From: JBPOFY01 sp051252415
GTDB taxonomy: Bacteria > Verrucomicrobiota > Verrucomicrobiia > Opitutales > Coraliomargaritaceae
Reading direction: 5' to 3'
NCBI GenBank assembly: GCA_051252415.1
Contig: JBPOGA010000018.1
Coordinates: 1 to 64,000 of the forward strand
Length of the DNA stretch: 64,000 nucleotides
Shown: piece by piece, positions 32,863 to 41,917 of the stretch
Layout of the letters: each line of letters begins with the position of its first letter
Position numbering within the stretch: the first letter of the stretch is position 1
Notes under the pieces: generated by a model
Seen by the model: only the letters and a program-made list of their open reading frames with translations
The model's database searches: none
Told to the model about the DNA's origin: nothing
Made by a program: the position numbers and the translations under genes

Positions 32863-33966
32863 CTAAATATTAATTTGCTCGACGATCTCTAGGTCGTAGC
32901 CATCGATGCCGACCACTTTACGCTGTGTGCTAGAGAGTAGGCGGATTTTTTGTAGGCCAAGTGCTACAAGGATCTGCGCGCCGATTCCGTAGTCACGGAA
33001 GTCCATCTTGCTAGGTGCCACATTGCGCTCTTTGCCTTCGACGATACGTATGCCGCCCTGCGGTTGCTCAATGTAGAGCAGCACACCATGGCCTGTTTCA
33101 TTGATCTTTTGCATTGCCGATTGTAGTGATTTGTAACCACCGTTTTCTGAGGAACGAAAAATGTCGGCGAGTAGGTTCTCGCTCTGCACACGAACTAAGG
33201 TTGGCTCACTATTTAGGGTTCCTTTGGAGAGTGCAAAGTGTTGGCGACCGTCGAGTAAGCTGCGGAATATGTGTAAGTCGAAAGTGCCGAAGTCGGATTC
33301 GAATGGCCGTGTTAACACATGCTCGACTAGGCGATCGCGTGTGTGACGGTATTCAATCAGGTCGGCGATAGAGATAAGTTTTAGGCCGTGCTCTTTTTTA
33401 AATTCGATGAGATCTGGTAGGCGGGCGAGGGTGCCATCTTTGTTCAGAATTTCGCAAATCACACCGCTGGGGTTCAAGCCTGCGAGTTGTGCAAGATCGA
33501 CAGCTGCTTCAGTATGGCCAGCACGCTGCAGGACGCCGCCCGGTTTAGCGCGGAGTGGGAAGACGTGGCCCGGTTGCACCAGTGAGTCGGGGTGTGCGTT
33601 CGGCTCCGCAAGAATATTGATTGTTGTCGCGCGATCGTAAGCACTGATACCTGTCGTAATGCCTTCAGCGGCATCGACTGAAATAGCAAAGTCTGTTTGA
33701 TGCGACTCGCGATTTTCTGAGGCCATCGGATTAATTCCAAGGCGACGTAGCTGATGACCGAGCATCGGCACACAAATCAGGCCGCGTGCATGTAGCGCCA
33801 TGGCATTGATAGCCTCGGGTGTTGCTTTCGATGCAGCCATGACGAGGTCGCCCTCGTTTTCGCGGGCTTCATCGTCGGTTACGATGACCATTTTGCCATC
33901 TGCGATATCGCGGATAGCGTCTTCAATAGTGTCGAATACTTCGGAATTTTGTGCGGCTGTGCTCAT
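32863..33966 (-). CDS. DHBP synthase with degenerate GTP cyclohydrolase II domain (RibBX-like)
   Basis: Residues 1-205 are an intact 3,4-dihydroxy-2-butanone-4-phosphate synthase: DDEARENEGDLVMAA (acidic metal loop), ARGLICVP, FAISVDAAEGITTGISA, PGHVFPLRA and RAGHTEAAVDL. It makes the four-carbon precursor used by RibH. Residues 210-367 align with GTP cyclohydrolase II but lack the zinc cysteines: the family RVHSECLTGD...RCDCG reads RVQSENLLAD then ENGG, so the expected cysteines are Asn264, Asn275 and Gly277. This is the pattern of RibBX-type proteins, and the second half should not hydrolyse GTP. A separate RibA must exist elsewhere. Monocistronic. Confidence 0.88.
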   Translation of the reverse strand: MSTAAQNSEVFDTIEDAIRDIADGKMVIVTDDEARENEGDLVMAASKATPEAINAMALHARGLICVPMLGHQLRRLGINPMASENRESHQTDFAISVDAAEGITTGISAYDRATTINILAEPNAHPDSLVQPGHVFPLRAKPGGVLQRAGHTEAAVDLAQLAGLNPSGVICEILNKDGTLARLPDLIEFKKEHGLKLISIADLIEYRHTRDRLVEHVLTRPFESDFGTFDLHIFRSLLDGRQHFALSKGTLNSEPTLVRVQSENLLADIFRSSENGGYKSLQSAMQKINETGHGVLLYIEQPQGGIRIVEGKERNVAPSKMDFRDYGIGAQILVALGLQKIRLLSSTQRKVVGIDGYDLEIVEQINI

Positions 33967-34030
33967 GGATATAGGGAGGCAGTATTATCGAGTCTTGATC
34001 TTGCGCAACCGTTATTGAGGGTAAAATAGG

Positions 34031-34299
34031 GGTGCAATTTTAAGTGCGAGGTCACATAGGAGACGGGAGCGCGGATCTCGAATGGCACTAGCTTAAGCAC
34101 TAAGCGAACTGGTTTAGCTATCACGGAGCTCAAATCTGTCCTAAAGTAGTGCCATTCCGCGGATCTCTGGCCTGTCCTGAGTTTATCGAAGGTGTCCGCA
34201 TCTGTTATGAACCGTGCCTACAACACGGGTGTCAGCACGGAGGCCGACACTCCCTAATTTAAGGCCTTATACTTTTTACCCCGCATATTTAATTGCACC
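34031..34299. mobile_element. MITE-like element, copy 1
   Basis: A 269-bp gene-free element bounded by 22-bp imperfect terminal inverted repeats (34031-34052 and 34278-34299, 17 of 22 matching; consensus GGTGCAATTTTAAATGCGGGGT). The interior carries GTGTCGGCCTCCGTG-type and GAGACGGGAGCGCGGATC-type segments shared, in opposite orientation, with the element at 52343. No target duplication is obvious. This accounts for most of the gap between the ribBA-like gene and the phosphoesterase gene. Confidence 0.75.
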
Positions 34300-34364
34300 T
34301 GGAAAATAGCCTTAGCTGGGTGTTTGCTTGCGCGCTTACTGAAGAATCATTTTGCTGAAAGATT

Positions 34365-35321
34365 GTGAATGATTCGGTATCCCAAGAAGTAATGGAGGCG
34401 TTGAGCCAGCGCCTCGGTGAAGGCAATTATGCTAGGCGTATCAAGGCCGAAGAGCACTTAAAAACGCATCGGGGAGAGGGCCAGAATAAGGGGCTTTTTA
34501 GTCTGAACCGCTATATGGATTTTTACGGCGTGATTAAAAAATGCCTTCAGCTCAGTGGCTTATGGTCGCGTGCCGTTCGAAACTATTTGGACATACAGGT
34601 CGAATCAAACGAAGTGTTTCTTGAGCGTTTGCCGGCAGAGTTTGATGGTTTTCGCATCCTCCAATTAACTGACTTACATGCGGATCTACATTCAGGTTTT
34701 GTTTCAGCCGTGCGGGATGCTATTGCTACGCTTGAATATGATCTGGTGGTAGTTACCGGAGACTTCCGAACGTGCACTTTTGGTGATCATTCTGGTGCGA
34801 CTTCGGCTTCGATCGAAATACTCAAAGATTTACAGGCCCCGTGTTACGCTGTATTAGGCAACCATGATTTTATAATCAAGGTGCCGACCTTAGAGAGCGC
34901 TGGAATACATTTCTTATTGAATGAGTCCGCTGCGATTGAGCGTGGCGGTGCAACGCTGTATATTGTGGGAATTGACGATCCGAACCATTATAAGACACAC
35001 GATTTCGAGAGGGCCTTAACGGATGTGCCAGATTCGGCGTGTAAAGTGTTGTTGTCGCATGCGCCGCAAACATTCCTCGAAGCGTCTGATTTGGGTTTTG
35101 ATTTGCAGCTCTCAGGACATACACATGGAGGGCAGATCTGCTTACCTGGAGGGTATGTGTTGGTGCACGATAACACCGTGCCACGCCGACTTCTATCAGG
35201 GGCATGGAAAGAGGGTGCTTTGCAAGGCTACACCAGTCGCGGCACGGGTGGATGCGGTCAACCCGTGCGCTTAAATTGCCCAGCAGAAGTGACACTGCAT
35301 ACGCTGCGTGTTGGGGCATGA
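34365..35321 (+). CDS. Metallophosphoesterase (YkuE/YaeI-like)
   Basis: A 318-residue calcineurin-like phosphoesterase. All metal motifs are present: LTDLHAD (Asp103, His105), VVVTGDF (Asp133), LGNHDF (Asn166, His167), LLSHAP, and LSGHTHGGQICLP. The last motif is typical of the membrane-associated YkuE group and UDP-2,3-diacylglucosamine hydrolase-like enzymes. Unlike those, this protein has no N-terminal membrane span; the first 90 residues are helical and charged. Start is GTG at 34365. Substrate not determinable from sequence; nucleotide-lipid or cyclic-nucleotide hydrolysis are options. Stands alone between repeat elements. Confidence 0.85.
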   Translation: MNDSVSQEVMEALSQRLGEGNYARRIKAEEHLKTHRGEGQNKGLFSLNRYMDFYGVIKKCLQLSGLWSRAVRNYLDIQVESNEVFLERLPAEFDGFRILQLTDLHADLHSGFVSAVRDAIATLEYDLVVVTGDFRTCTFGDHSGATSASIEILKDLQAPCYAVLGNHDFIIKVPTLESAGIHFLLNESAAIERGGATLYIVGIDDPNHYKTHDFERALTDVPDSACKVLLSHAPQTFLEASDLGFDLQLSGHTHGGQICLPGGYVLVHDNTVPRRLLSGAWKEGALQGYTSRGTGGCGQPVRLNCPAEVTLHTLRVGA

Positions 35322-35326
35322 ACATC

Positions 35327-35473
35327 GAACGTCCAACATCGAACGTCCAATTCTGAAATGATGAACGCCGCGATCTGAACGGGGAAGGCGTTTCGCCCCT
35401 CCTGTGCTTAATCCCAGGCGCTCCCGATTTACATCCTCGACTCAACTTATTCAAAGTTGGACGTTGGACGTTC
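35327..35473. repeat. Dispersed inverted repeat, GAACGTCCAA type
   Basis: Tandem GAACGTCCAACATCGAACGTCCAA read in two steps at 35327-35350 is mirrored by TTGGACGTTGGACGTTC at 35457-35473. It fills the gap between the convergent phosphoesterase and parvulin genes. A fragment with AAAGTCCAACTCTGAACC lies near 28206. Confidence 0.75.
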
Positions 35474-35484
35474 CCAAGCTCTGA

Positions 35485-36483
35485 CTACATATAGTAGCGG
35501 ATGTAAGACTTGTTACGAATGTCTTGCAGCCATTTCTCTTGTGTTTCACGAGCGAGTTCGCCGACGAGAACATTTTCGATGATGTCACGCACTTGAGATA
35601 TAGGCTGAATCATTTCTTCGCGTTTGGCTTCTGCGTAGAGGATAAAGATAGTGCCAGATAGCTCGATAGGCTCGCTGTATTGTCCCGCTTGTAGACCGAA
35701 GGCGACTTCACTGAGTTCCTTGCGGATGTCTTGGCGCTCAATCCAGCCCCAGTCGCCACCGCGGCGGCTCATGTCGTCTTGGCTATATTTGCGAGCAAGG
35801 TCGCCAAAATTGGCTCCGTTTTTTAGTTCGTCCGATACTTGCTTGGCAGTCTGGCGGAGTGGCACGAGGCCCTCGTCTGCCATTGGTGTGAGGATGATTT
35901 GGCGTAGATGCATGGACTCGCTTTGGTAGAAGCGAAGTTTGTTTTTAACGTAAAAGTCCTCGATACGCTCTGGGCTAATTTCGGACTGCGACTTACGTGT
36001 TTGCTGGCGCATTACGTTAACGATCACATTTTTTCTGACGTCGTTGCGGTAGTCGCGAGCGGTGATGCCACGTTCACTGAGATACGTGAGGAAGCGTGCA
36101 CGATCACCGCCAAAGTCGCGGGCAATCACTTCATCATACTCTTGGTCGATATAGGATTGTGGTATGAGGAGCCCCTTTTCATCCGCCTCTTTTACAATAA
36201 TGATGCGGTCGATCATATTTTGGAGCACCTCTTTACTGATCTCGTCGATGCGCTTAGCGAACTCTTCTTGGTTGCGAGCTTCGACTCGGAGGCGAGGGAT
36301 GATTGGGTTGAGCTCTTGGCGCAGTTCCTCGATCGTAATGATGTGGCCTTCTGCAATCGCAGCAATGCCGTTACCTAAACGCATCAGTGCGGGGTCTTGC
36401 GGGTTATTGCTCTGTGCCGTAGCTGTTGTGAGTGCAGCGGAGAGGGCAAATATAGAAAGTGTGAGTGTGCGTGTAAGCTTCAT
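35485..36483 (-). CDS. Periplasmic parvulin-type peptidyl-prolyl isomerase (SurA-like)
   Basis: 332 residues with a signal peptide ending near Ala23 (TTATAQ). An N-terminal SurA-like helical region (LNPIIPRLRVEARNQEEFAKRI, and IDRIIIVKEADEKG) is followed by one rotamase PPIC domain at about 195-300: HLRQIIL, GANFGDLARKYSQDD, GGDWGWIERQDI, and QYSEPIELSGTIFILYAE. The single parvulin domain and length suggest an outer-membrane protein chaperone related to SurA or PrsA. It lies downstream of a histidine kinase gene on the same strand with a 53-base gap. Partner clients are expected to be barrel proteins such as that at 11043. Confidence 0.88.
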   Translation of the reverse strand: MKLTRTLTLSIFALSAALTTATAQSNNPQDPALMRLGNGIAAIAEGHIITIEELRQELNPIIPRLRVEARNQEEFAKRIDEISKEVLQNMIDRIIIVKEADEKGLLIPQSYIDQEYDEVIARDFGGDRARFLTYLSERGITARDYRNDVRKNVIVNVMRQQTRKSQSEISPERIEDFYVKNKLRFYQSESMHLRQIILTPMADEGLVPLRQTAKQVSDELKNGANFGDLARKYSQDDMSRRGGDWGWIERQDIRKELSEVAFGLQAGQYSEPIELSGTIFILYAEAKREEMIQPISQVRDIIENVLVGELARETQEKWLQDIRNKSYIRYYM

Positions 36484-36536
36484 GGAGCGCTAAGAAATAC
36501 TGGTTTCGCCCAACTGTAGAAGCGGATCTTCCTTGG

Positions 36537-37604
36537 TCAAGCGGGTAAAGTGTCGAGAGGTTGGATTAGCACAATCCGTGTGCCATTGCCAAGTGCGCTC
36601 TCTACTTGAATTTTCATTCCGAGGCGTTCACACATTTTCCTGACAATATAGAGCCCGAGGCCAGTTGAAGATTCGTTGCCTGTTGGCTGTGCCGAGAGGC
36701 GAACAAACTTTTGAAACATTTTCCTTTGATCACTATCGCTGATACCTGGACCGTTGTCTTTAACTTCGACTTCGATGTGAGTATCTTTACGCCGTGTGCG
36801 GATATCGATTTTTCCGTAGTGCGGGGTGTATTTAACTGCGTTACCAATTATATTGTTTAGGCAGACATCGAGCCAATCGGGATTGCTTTTAATACTGGTG
36901 CCATCCGTGGCTGCTAAATTTAGGTTTAGGCTAATATGTTTTTGGGCGGTTTGATGCTTGAAGCTACTAGCTGAGGCTTCGATGCGCTCATTCCAGTTAA
37001 CTTCTTCGGTGACGAGTTCGCCATTGAAGCTCTCAATTTTGGAAACTTCGAGTAGTTTTTGTGTTAACTCGAGCATGCGCTCGCCGCAGGTGTTTACATC
37101 ACGTGCAAAGGCCTGAAGCTCGATGCCGCTATTCTCCATCTGTGCGAGTTGACTGAAGCCGATGATGGAGCTTAAGGGATTCTTTAAGTCGTGGGCGACG
37201 ATACTGACAAACTCATCTTTTTCTTTATTAACAGCTTCGAGTTCCTTCACCGCCTGTCTATAATTTTCAGTCTGTTTTACAAGATCTTGATTACTCTGGC
37301 TCAACTCAACGTGGTGTGTCTGTGATTCAGCATTGTGACTCTTGGTTATTCTAAAACTGATGGAAGCAACTACAGAGGTTACTAATAGCGATACTGCTAA
37401 ACTGATAAGCAGTTGCGACTGCAGTGGTTGCAATAGCGCGCTTTCAAGCTCACTAGAATCATAACTTGAGCTTTGTAAGATGGTGTTGCTGATGTTTGCA
37501 TGTGCCATCCAGTAGCCGCTAACGCTAATGAGTAAGCAAGTCGTCAGCAGCAGTAGGCTCACTAACCATGCCCAGCGGTATTTAGGGGAAAATAGTTGTT
37601 TCAT
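36537..37604 (-). CDS. Membrane sensor histidine kinase
   Basis: 355 residues. Two membrane spans (about 13-32 and 60-82) enclose a very short periplasmic loop of about 27 residues, so ligand sensing outside is limited. A coiled-coil segment (SQSNQDLVKQTENYRQAVKELEAV, in part) leads to the HisKA helix with IVAHDLKNPLSSIIGFS, then N-box NNIIGNAVKYTPHYG, G1 VKDNGPGIS, F-box FQKFVR and G2 TGLGLYIVRKMCE. All catalytic boxes are intact. No response regulator is adjacent. Confidence 0.9.
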   Translation of the reverse strand: MKQLFSPKYRWAWLVSLLLLTTCLLISVSGYWMAHANISNTILQSSSYDSSELESALLQPLQSQLLISLAVSLLVTSVVASISFRITKSHNAESQTHHVELSQSNQDLVKQTENYRQAVKELEAVNKEKDEFVSIVAHDLKNPLSSIIGFSQLAQMENSGIELQAFARDVNTCGERMLELTQKLLEVSKIESFNGELVTEEVNWNERIEASASSFKHQTAQKHISLNLNLAATDGTSIKSNPDWLDVCLNNIIGNAVKYTPHYGKIDIRTRRKDTHIEVEVKDNGPGISDSDQRKMFQKFVRLSAQPTGNESSTGLGLYIVRKMCERLGMKIQVESALGNGTRIVLIQPLDTLPA

Positions 37605-37680
37605 TTTCGAGGCTTAGGGGCAGTGCACCGATATGATTGAATTGTAAAAAACATATAAAGACACCTCAATTGCTACTGCG

Positions 37681-37704
37681 TGCCTCATTATTGTCAATGA
37701 GGCA
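37681..37704. terminator. Stem-loop after mfd
   Basis: TGCCTCATT and AATGAGGCA pair around ATTGTC immediately after the mfd stop. No U-run follows on the minus strand, so it may be a processing or 3'-protection hairpin rather than a true terminator. Confidence 0.4.
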
Positions 37705-37706
37705 AA

Positions 37707-40700
37707 TTACCTAGTATGACGTCCTAAGTAGTTTTTTATTTCAATTAAGCGCTTAAGTGGGTCTTTGGCGGTCAGGCGTGGGAACCGACTGCCTGTTTTA
37801 AGGAACTCTCCTGCCTTGCTGGGATTTGCTAGTCTACAGATCAACCGATCACCTTCACTTTCGACACGGCGCACGCCGGCGCCTTCGGCGAAGACCCGCA
37901 CTTCACTGACCGCAATGAGTGCTTGTGCGGGAATCGGCAGCTTGCCGAAGCGGTCGGTCATTTCCTCGGCAATCGCTACCACTGTGTCACGGCTTTCTGC
38001 GAGTGCGAGACGACGGTAGAGGTCGATGCGTAGGCGAGGTTCAGAGATGTATTCCGCGGGAAGCGCGGCTTCGACAAGATTAGCTGGTTTCGAGTATTCC
38101 GCTTCCTTAATCGCGGCGAAACTAGCGGTGCCACTGGTGCTGCGAGAACGACTGCCGCCTTCACCGGTTGCGATGAAATCGAGCTTCACTTCAGCACGTA
38201 TACGGTCGGCACCGGGTTCACCTTTTAAACGTGCGACGCTTTGTTTGAGCAATTGGCAATAAAGCTCGAAGCCAACACCTGCGATATGACCGCTCTGCTG
38301 TGAACCCAGTAAATTACCCGCACCGCGGAGCTCAAGGTCGCGCATCGCGATTCGGAATCCTGCGCCGAGCTGGTTGTGCTGCTTTAATGCATTGAGCCGC
38401 TTCTGAGCTTGGTCGACCAGCGCAGCGTGGCGATGCAGTAAGAGGTAGGCGTAGGCTTGTCGCTTGAAGCGACCGACTCGGCCGCGAATTTGATAGAGTT
38501 GGGCGAGGCCAAAACGGTCTGCGCCTTCAATGATCAGCGTGTTACAATTTGGAATGTCGATGCCAGACTCGATGATCGTGGTGCAGACTAGCACATCATA
38601 TTTACCAGCGACGAACTTTGTCATGATCTTTTCGAGCTGTCCTTCTTCCATCTGCCCGTGCCCTACAGCGACACGTAGCTTCGGATGCATGTCGTTGATT
38701 TTTGCGGCAACTGTTTCGATTGTGGACACACGGTTGTGTAGATAAAACACCTGCCCACCACGATCCGTCTCAGCTTGGATCGCGCTTTTGACGAGGTCGT
38801 CAGAGTAGCTTTTGACTACGGTTTCAATTGGGCGGCGGTCGACTGGAGGTGTCTCTATCACGCTCATCGCGCGTGCCCCAGCCATTGCCATGTAGAGTGT
38901 GCGAGGGATCGGCGTCGCGCTGAGTGTGAGGATGTCGACATCGGCGCGCAGCTGTTTGATGCGCTCCTTTTGACGCACGCCGAAACGCTGCTCCTCGTCC
39001 ACCACGAGGAGGCCGAGATCTTGAAAGTGAACGTCTTTACTTAGTAACCGGTGGGTGCCGATCACGATATCTATTTTCCCCGAAGCCAGATGGGAGATGA
39101 TTTCTTTGTTCTGCTTTGAACTACGAAAGCGACTCACCATATCCACGATGATCGGGTATTGCGCCATGCGCTCGCGAAAGGTGTTGAAGTGTTGCTGGCA
39201 GAGCACGGTGGTCGGCACGAGGATTGCGACTTGCTTACCTGCGAGCACCGCTTTGAGCGCGGCGCGAATCGCGATCTCTGTTTTACCAAAGCCGACGTCA
39301 CCACAAATGAGTCGATCCATGGGCAGGGAAGCCTCCATATCGGCTTTGCTGTCTTCAATGGCGCGGAGCTGGTCGGGAGTTTCTTTGAAAGGGAAGGCCG
39401 CCTCGAAATTCTTTTGCCATGGATGGTCTGAAGGGAAGGCATAACCTGCGGATTGGCTGCGTTGCGCGTGCAGGTTGAGCATTTCGGCTGCATAGTCTAA
39501 AGTCGCCCGCTCCGCAGATTGACGCGTCTTCTCCCAAGTCGCACCGCCGACTTTGCCGAGCTTTGCAGCGGCTTTGGTGAGTCCCACATAGCGCGTGAGC
39601 AAGTGTGATTCGTGCAGTGGCACATGGATCGTCATTTGATCCGCAAACTCGACTGAGATGACTTCTTTCTGTCCGCCTTGTATCTCGAGACGTGTGAGCC
39701 CGCGGAAGAGGCAAACACCATGTTGCAAGTGTACCAGCGTATCGCCGTCGGCGAGTTCGGTGAAATCGAGCAGTTGGTCGACCTGAGAAATGGTTGGGCG
39801 TGCGCGCTCTCGAGTGCTTTGGACCGTGCGTTGGCGACGGCCGAAATACTCGGTGTCGGTAATGAGCACGACACCTTTCGACTTTGGTTTCGTTTTTAGC
39901 TGGAGCCACTTCTTTGCATCGCGAGTGATGAAGCCACCAGAAACGGTGCCTTCTAGGAAGGTCGGCTTCAGCTTGGCCGTGAGTGGATTCTCAACGAGTA
40001 GCTCTTTGATGCGCTCCACTTCACTTGCACCTGCCGTGACGAAAAGGATGTCGAGCTTCTCAAGCTTCGACCAATCGGCGATCTGGCTCTCAAACTTCGT
40101 GCGCGCGCTCTGCTCCGATTCGAACCGATCAAAGCCTACCTGTGTCGCATCGGTGTGGAGTCGGTAGTTCTCAGTCGGCTCGGTCGCGAATTCGACACGA
40201 GGAGCCTCGGAGAATAATTTCGGATCTGTATCGATTTCACAAATACCGATGAGTGAATCGTTTGACTTGGACCTGTGCTTGGAGAGTTGATGGAACGAGC
40301 GTATGATCTTCGATTGATTGTGAATCTCTTCGAAGCGATATGGGTGCTCTCGGACGAGGTGTGCGGGCTCTTCGAGTAGCCACTGAATCGCACCCTTAGG
40401 TAGATAATCGATGAATCCGCCTTCCTTGTTTTTGGAGGCTTCCGTATTGTGTGCGGCCGAAATCGTGATTGTTGAGACACTCCTGTTTGTGCGTTGGCTC
40501 GCAGGGTCAAAGGCGCGGATACTTTCAATCTCATCGCCGAAGAAATCGACACGGTAGGGCTGTGTCGCGTCGTATGGGTAGATGTCGATCAGGCCGCCGC
40601 GTGTGGCGATTTGCCCGGGGTGCTCGCAAAGTGCTTCGGCATCGTAGTCGAGCTTTGTGGTCAACTGATTGGTCAGCTCTGAAAAGGCGTATTCTTCACC

Positions 40701-41102
40701 GACGCGTATTTTTAGCTGACTCGATTCAAAGGCTTTACGGGTCGGACATGCACCAAGTAGTGCTTCTGGGGTCGCAATAATGAGCTGTTGATCGTTCGAT
40801 TGGTCGAGTAGCGCACTGAGCACTGCAAGGCGATCACAGATACGGTCCACTCTACGGTTGGCATCAATGTCGGGTGGTGGGTCTTCCGGCAGGTGCAGGA
40901 TGCGTATATCTTGCTTATTCCATGCAAGGTAGGTGTCGACTTCAGCTGTAAGTTCTTGTGCCCGACGTGGGTCTGCGACCAGTGCGATTGAGGTGTGTCC
41001 CTGCGTATTGCTCACTTGGCTCGCGATGAGAGCCGCTCGAGCTTCCACGCAGACGCCATGAAGCAGGCTATTGCCTCGTAACTCTGAGTGGGGGAGTGTC
41101 AT
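37707..41102 (-). CDS. mfd: Transcription-repair coupling factor
   Basis: DNA translocase that removes RNA polymerase stalled at lesions and recruits UvrA. The 1,131-residue protein has the UvrB-homology region (GGLIDIYPYD, YRVDFFGDEIESIR), the RNA-polymerase-interacting domain (DTLVHLQHGVCLFRGL), and the RecG-like motor: Walker A ICGDVGFGKTEIA, DEEQ box VVDEEQRFGV, LSATPIPRTLYMA, the second RecA lobe QVFYLHNRV and RVGRFKRQAYAYL, then a C-terminal D7 domain. It starts 3 bases after the rnc stop, so the two genes are probably transcribed together. Confidence 0.96.
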   Translation of the reverse strand: MTLPHSELRGNSLLHGVCVEARAALIASQVSNTQGHTSIALVADPRRAQELTAEVDTYLAWNKQDIRILHLPEDPPPDIDANRRVDRICDRLAVLSALLDQSNDQQLIIATPEALLGACPTRKAFESSQLKIRVGEEYAFSELTNQLTTKLDYDAEALCEHPGQIATRGGLIDIYPYDATQPYRVDFFGDEIESIRAFDPASQRTNRSVSTITISAAHNTEASKNKEGGFIDYLPKGAIQWLLEEPAHLVREHPYRFEEIHNQSKIIRSFHQLSKHRSKSNDSLIGICEIDTDPKLFSEAPRVEFATEPTENYRLHTDATQVGFDRFESEQSARTKFESQIADWSKLEKLDILFVTAGASEVERIKELLVENPLTAKLKPTFLEGTVSGGFITRDAKKWLQLKTKPKSKGVVLITDTEYFGRRQRTVQSTRERARPTISQVDQLLDFTELADGDTLVHLQHGVCLFRGLTRLEIQGGQKEVISVEFADQMTIHVPLHESHLLTRYVGLTKAAAKLGKVGGATWEKTRQSAERATLDYAAEMLNLHAQRSQSAGYAFPSDHPWQKNFEAAFPFKETPDQLRAIEDSKADMEASLPMDRLICGDVGFGKTEIAIRAALKAVLAGKQVAILVPTTVLCQQHFNTFRERMAQYPIIVDMVSRFRSSKQNKEIISHLASGKIDIVIGTHRLLSKDVHFQDLGLLVVDEEQRFGVRQKERIKQLRADVDILTLSATPIPRTLYMAMAGARAMSVIETPPVDRRPIETVVKSYSDDLVKSAIQAETDRGGQVFYLHNRVSTIETVAAKINDMHPKLRVAVGHGQMEEGQLEKIMTKFVAGKYDVLVCTTIIESGIDIPNCNTLIIEGADRFGLAQLYQIRGRVGRFKRQAYAYLLLHRHAALVDQAQKRLNALKQHNQLGAGFRIAMRDLELRGAGNLLGSQQSGHIAGVGFELYCQLLKQSVARLKGEPGADRIRAEVKLDFIATGEGGSRSRSTSGTASFAAIKEAEYSKPANLVEAALPAEYISEPRLRIDLYRRLALAESRDTVVAIAEEMTDRFGKLPIPAQALIAVSEVRVFAEGAGVRRVESEGDRLICRLANPSKAGEFLKTGSRFPRLTAKDPLKRLIEIKNYLGRHTR

Positions 41103-41105
41103 TGC

Positions 41106-41783
41106 TTAGCCTTGCAGGTCTTTGAGTGCCGCAATGGCTGCCGCTGATTCAGCGGCTTTCTTTGAAGAGCCACGGCCTTCGCCAAGAACCTTGTCGTTAA
41201 TGGTCACTGATGAAGCATACTGGCGATCGTGGTCGGGGCCGTCCTCGGAGGTTAGGGTATACTCTGGAATCGCACCGTCGTAGTGTTGCTGTGTCCATTC
41301 TTGCAGGCGCCCTTTTGGGTTTTTAGAACGATTACTGACGTCGGCGTCTTCAATCTGTTCGCCGAATAGTCTTAGGATAGTCGCTCGTGCGGCATCCATT
41401 CCTGAGTCCAGAAAGATCGCGCCGAAGATCGCTTCAAGCGCATCTTCCAGCATGGCCTTGCTGGGGTCTGGGTGATGCTCGCGGTGTGAATCACTCACTT
41501 GTAGGAATTCTGCGAGTTCGATCTGCGCTGCTTTGCGAGCGAGTGACTTACCATTGACGATACTCGCGCGGACGCGATCCATAGTTCCTTCGTTGATTGA
41601 ATCAAAGGTATTGTAGAGTGCTTCTGCGATAACGAGGTCCAGCACTGCATCACCTAAAAACTCAAGACGTTGATTATCACCTTCCTCCAAATCGCAGCTA
41701 GGATGTGTGAGTGCGAGCGCAAGTATGTTGGAGTCTTTGAATCTGTGGCCAAGTCGAGTTTCGAGTAGGTGAATGTCTGTCAT
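41106..41783 (-). CDS. rnc: Ribonuclease III
   Basis: Cleaves double-stranded RNA in rRNA and mRNA maturation. The 225-residue protein carries the signature QRLEFLGDAVLDLVIAEALY, the second acidic site LEDALEAIFGAIFLDSG, and a C-terminal double-stranded RNA-binding domain (NPKGRLQEWTQQ, then GEGRGSSKKAAESAAA). All catalytic acids are present. ATG at 41783 opens the unit with mfd following directly. No lepB or era is adjacent, which differs from the common rnc operon. Confidence 0.96.
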   Translation of the reverse strand: MTDIHLLETRLGHRFKDSNILALALTHPSCDLEEGDNQRLEFLGDAVLDLVIAEALYNTFDSINEGTMDRVRASIVNGKSLARKAAQIELAEFLQVSDSHREHHPDPSKAMLEDALEAIFGAIFLDSGMDAARATILRLFGEQIEDADVSNRSKNPKGRLQEWTQQHYDGAIPEYTLTSEDGPDHDRQYASSVTINDKVLGEGRGSSKKAAESAAAIAALKDLQG

Positions 41784-41917
41784 GTTTAGAATAATTTTAC
41801 GGCGTAACTGTCTTTACGGCTTGCGCAATATGCATCTGCGAGGTTCCCTATGTATAGTTCAATAACCGCAGGCTGCAAATGTCAGTTTGTATTTAAATTG
41901 TTACCAATACCAGACCC

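Noticed and set aside
34876..35454. 192-codon minus-strand open frame
   Set aside because: Antisense to the phosphoesterase gene and running into an inverted repeat.
39355..39909. 184-codon minus-strand open frame
   Set aside because: Out-of-frame shadow of mfd on the same strand.
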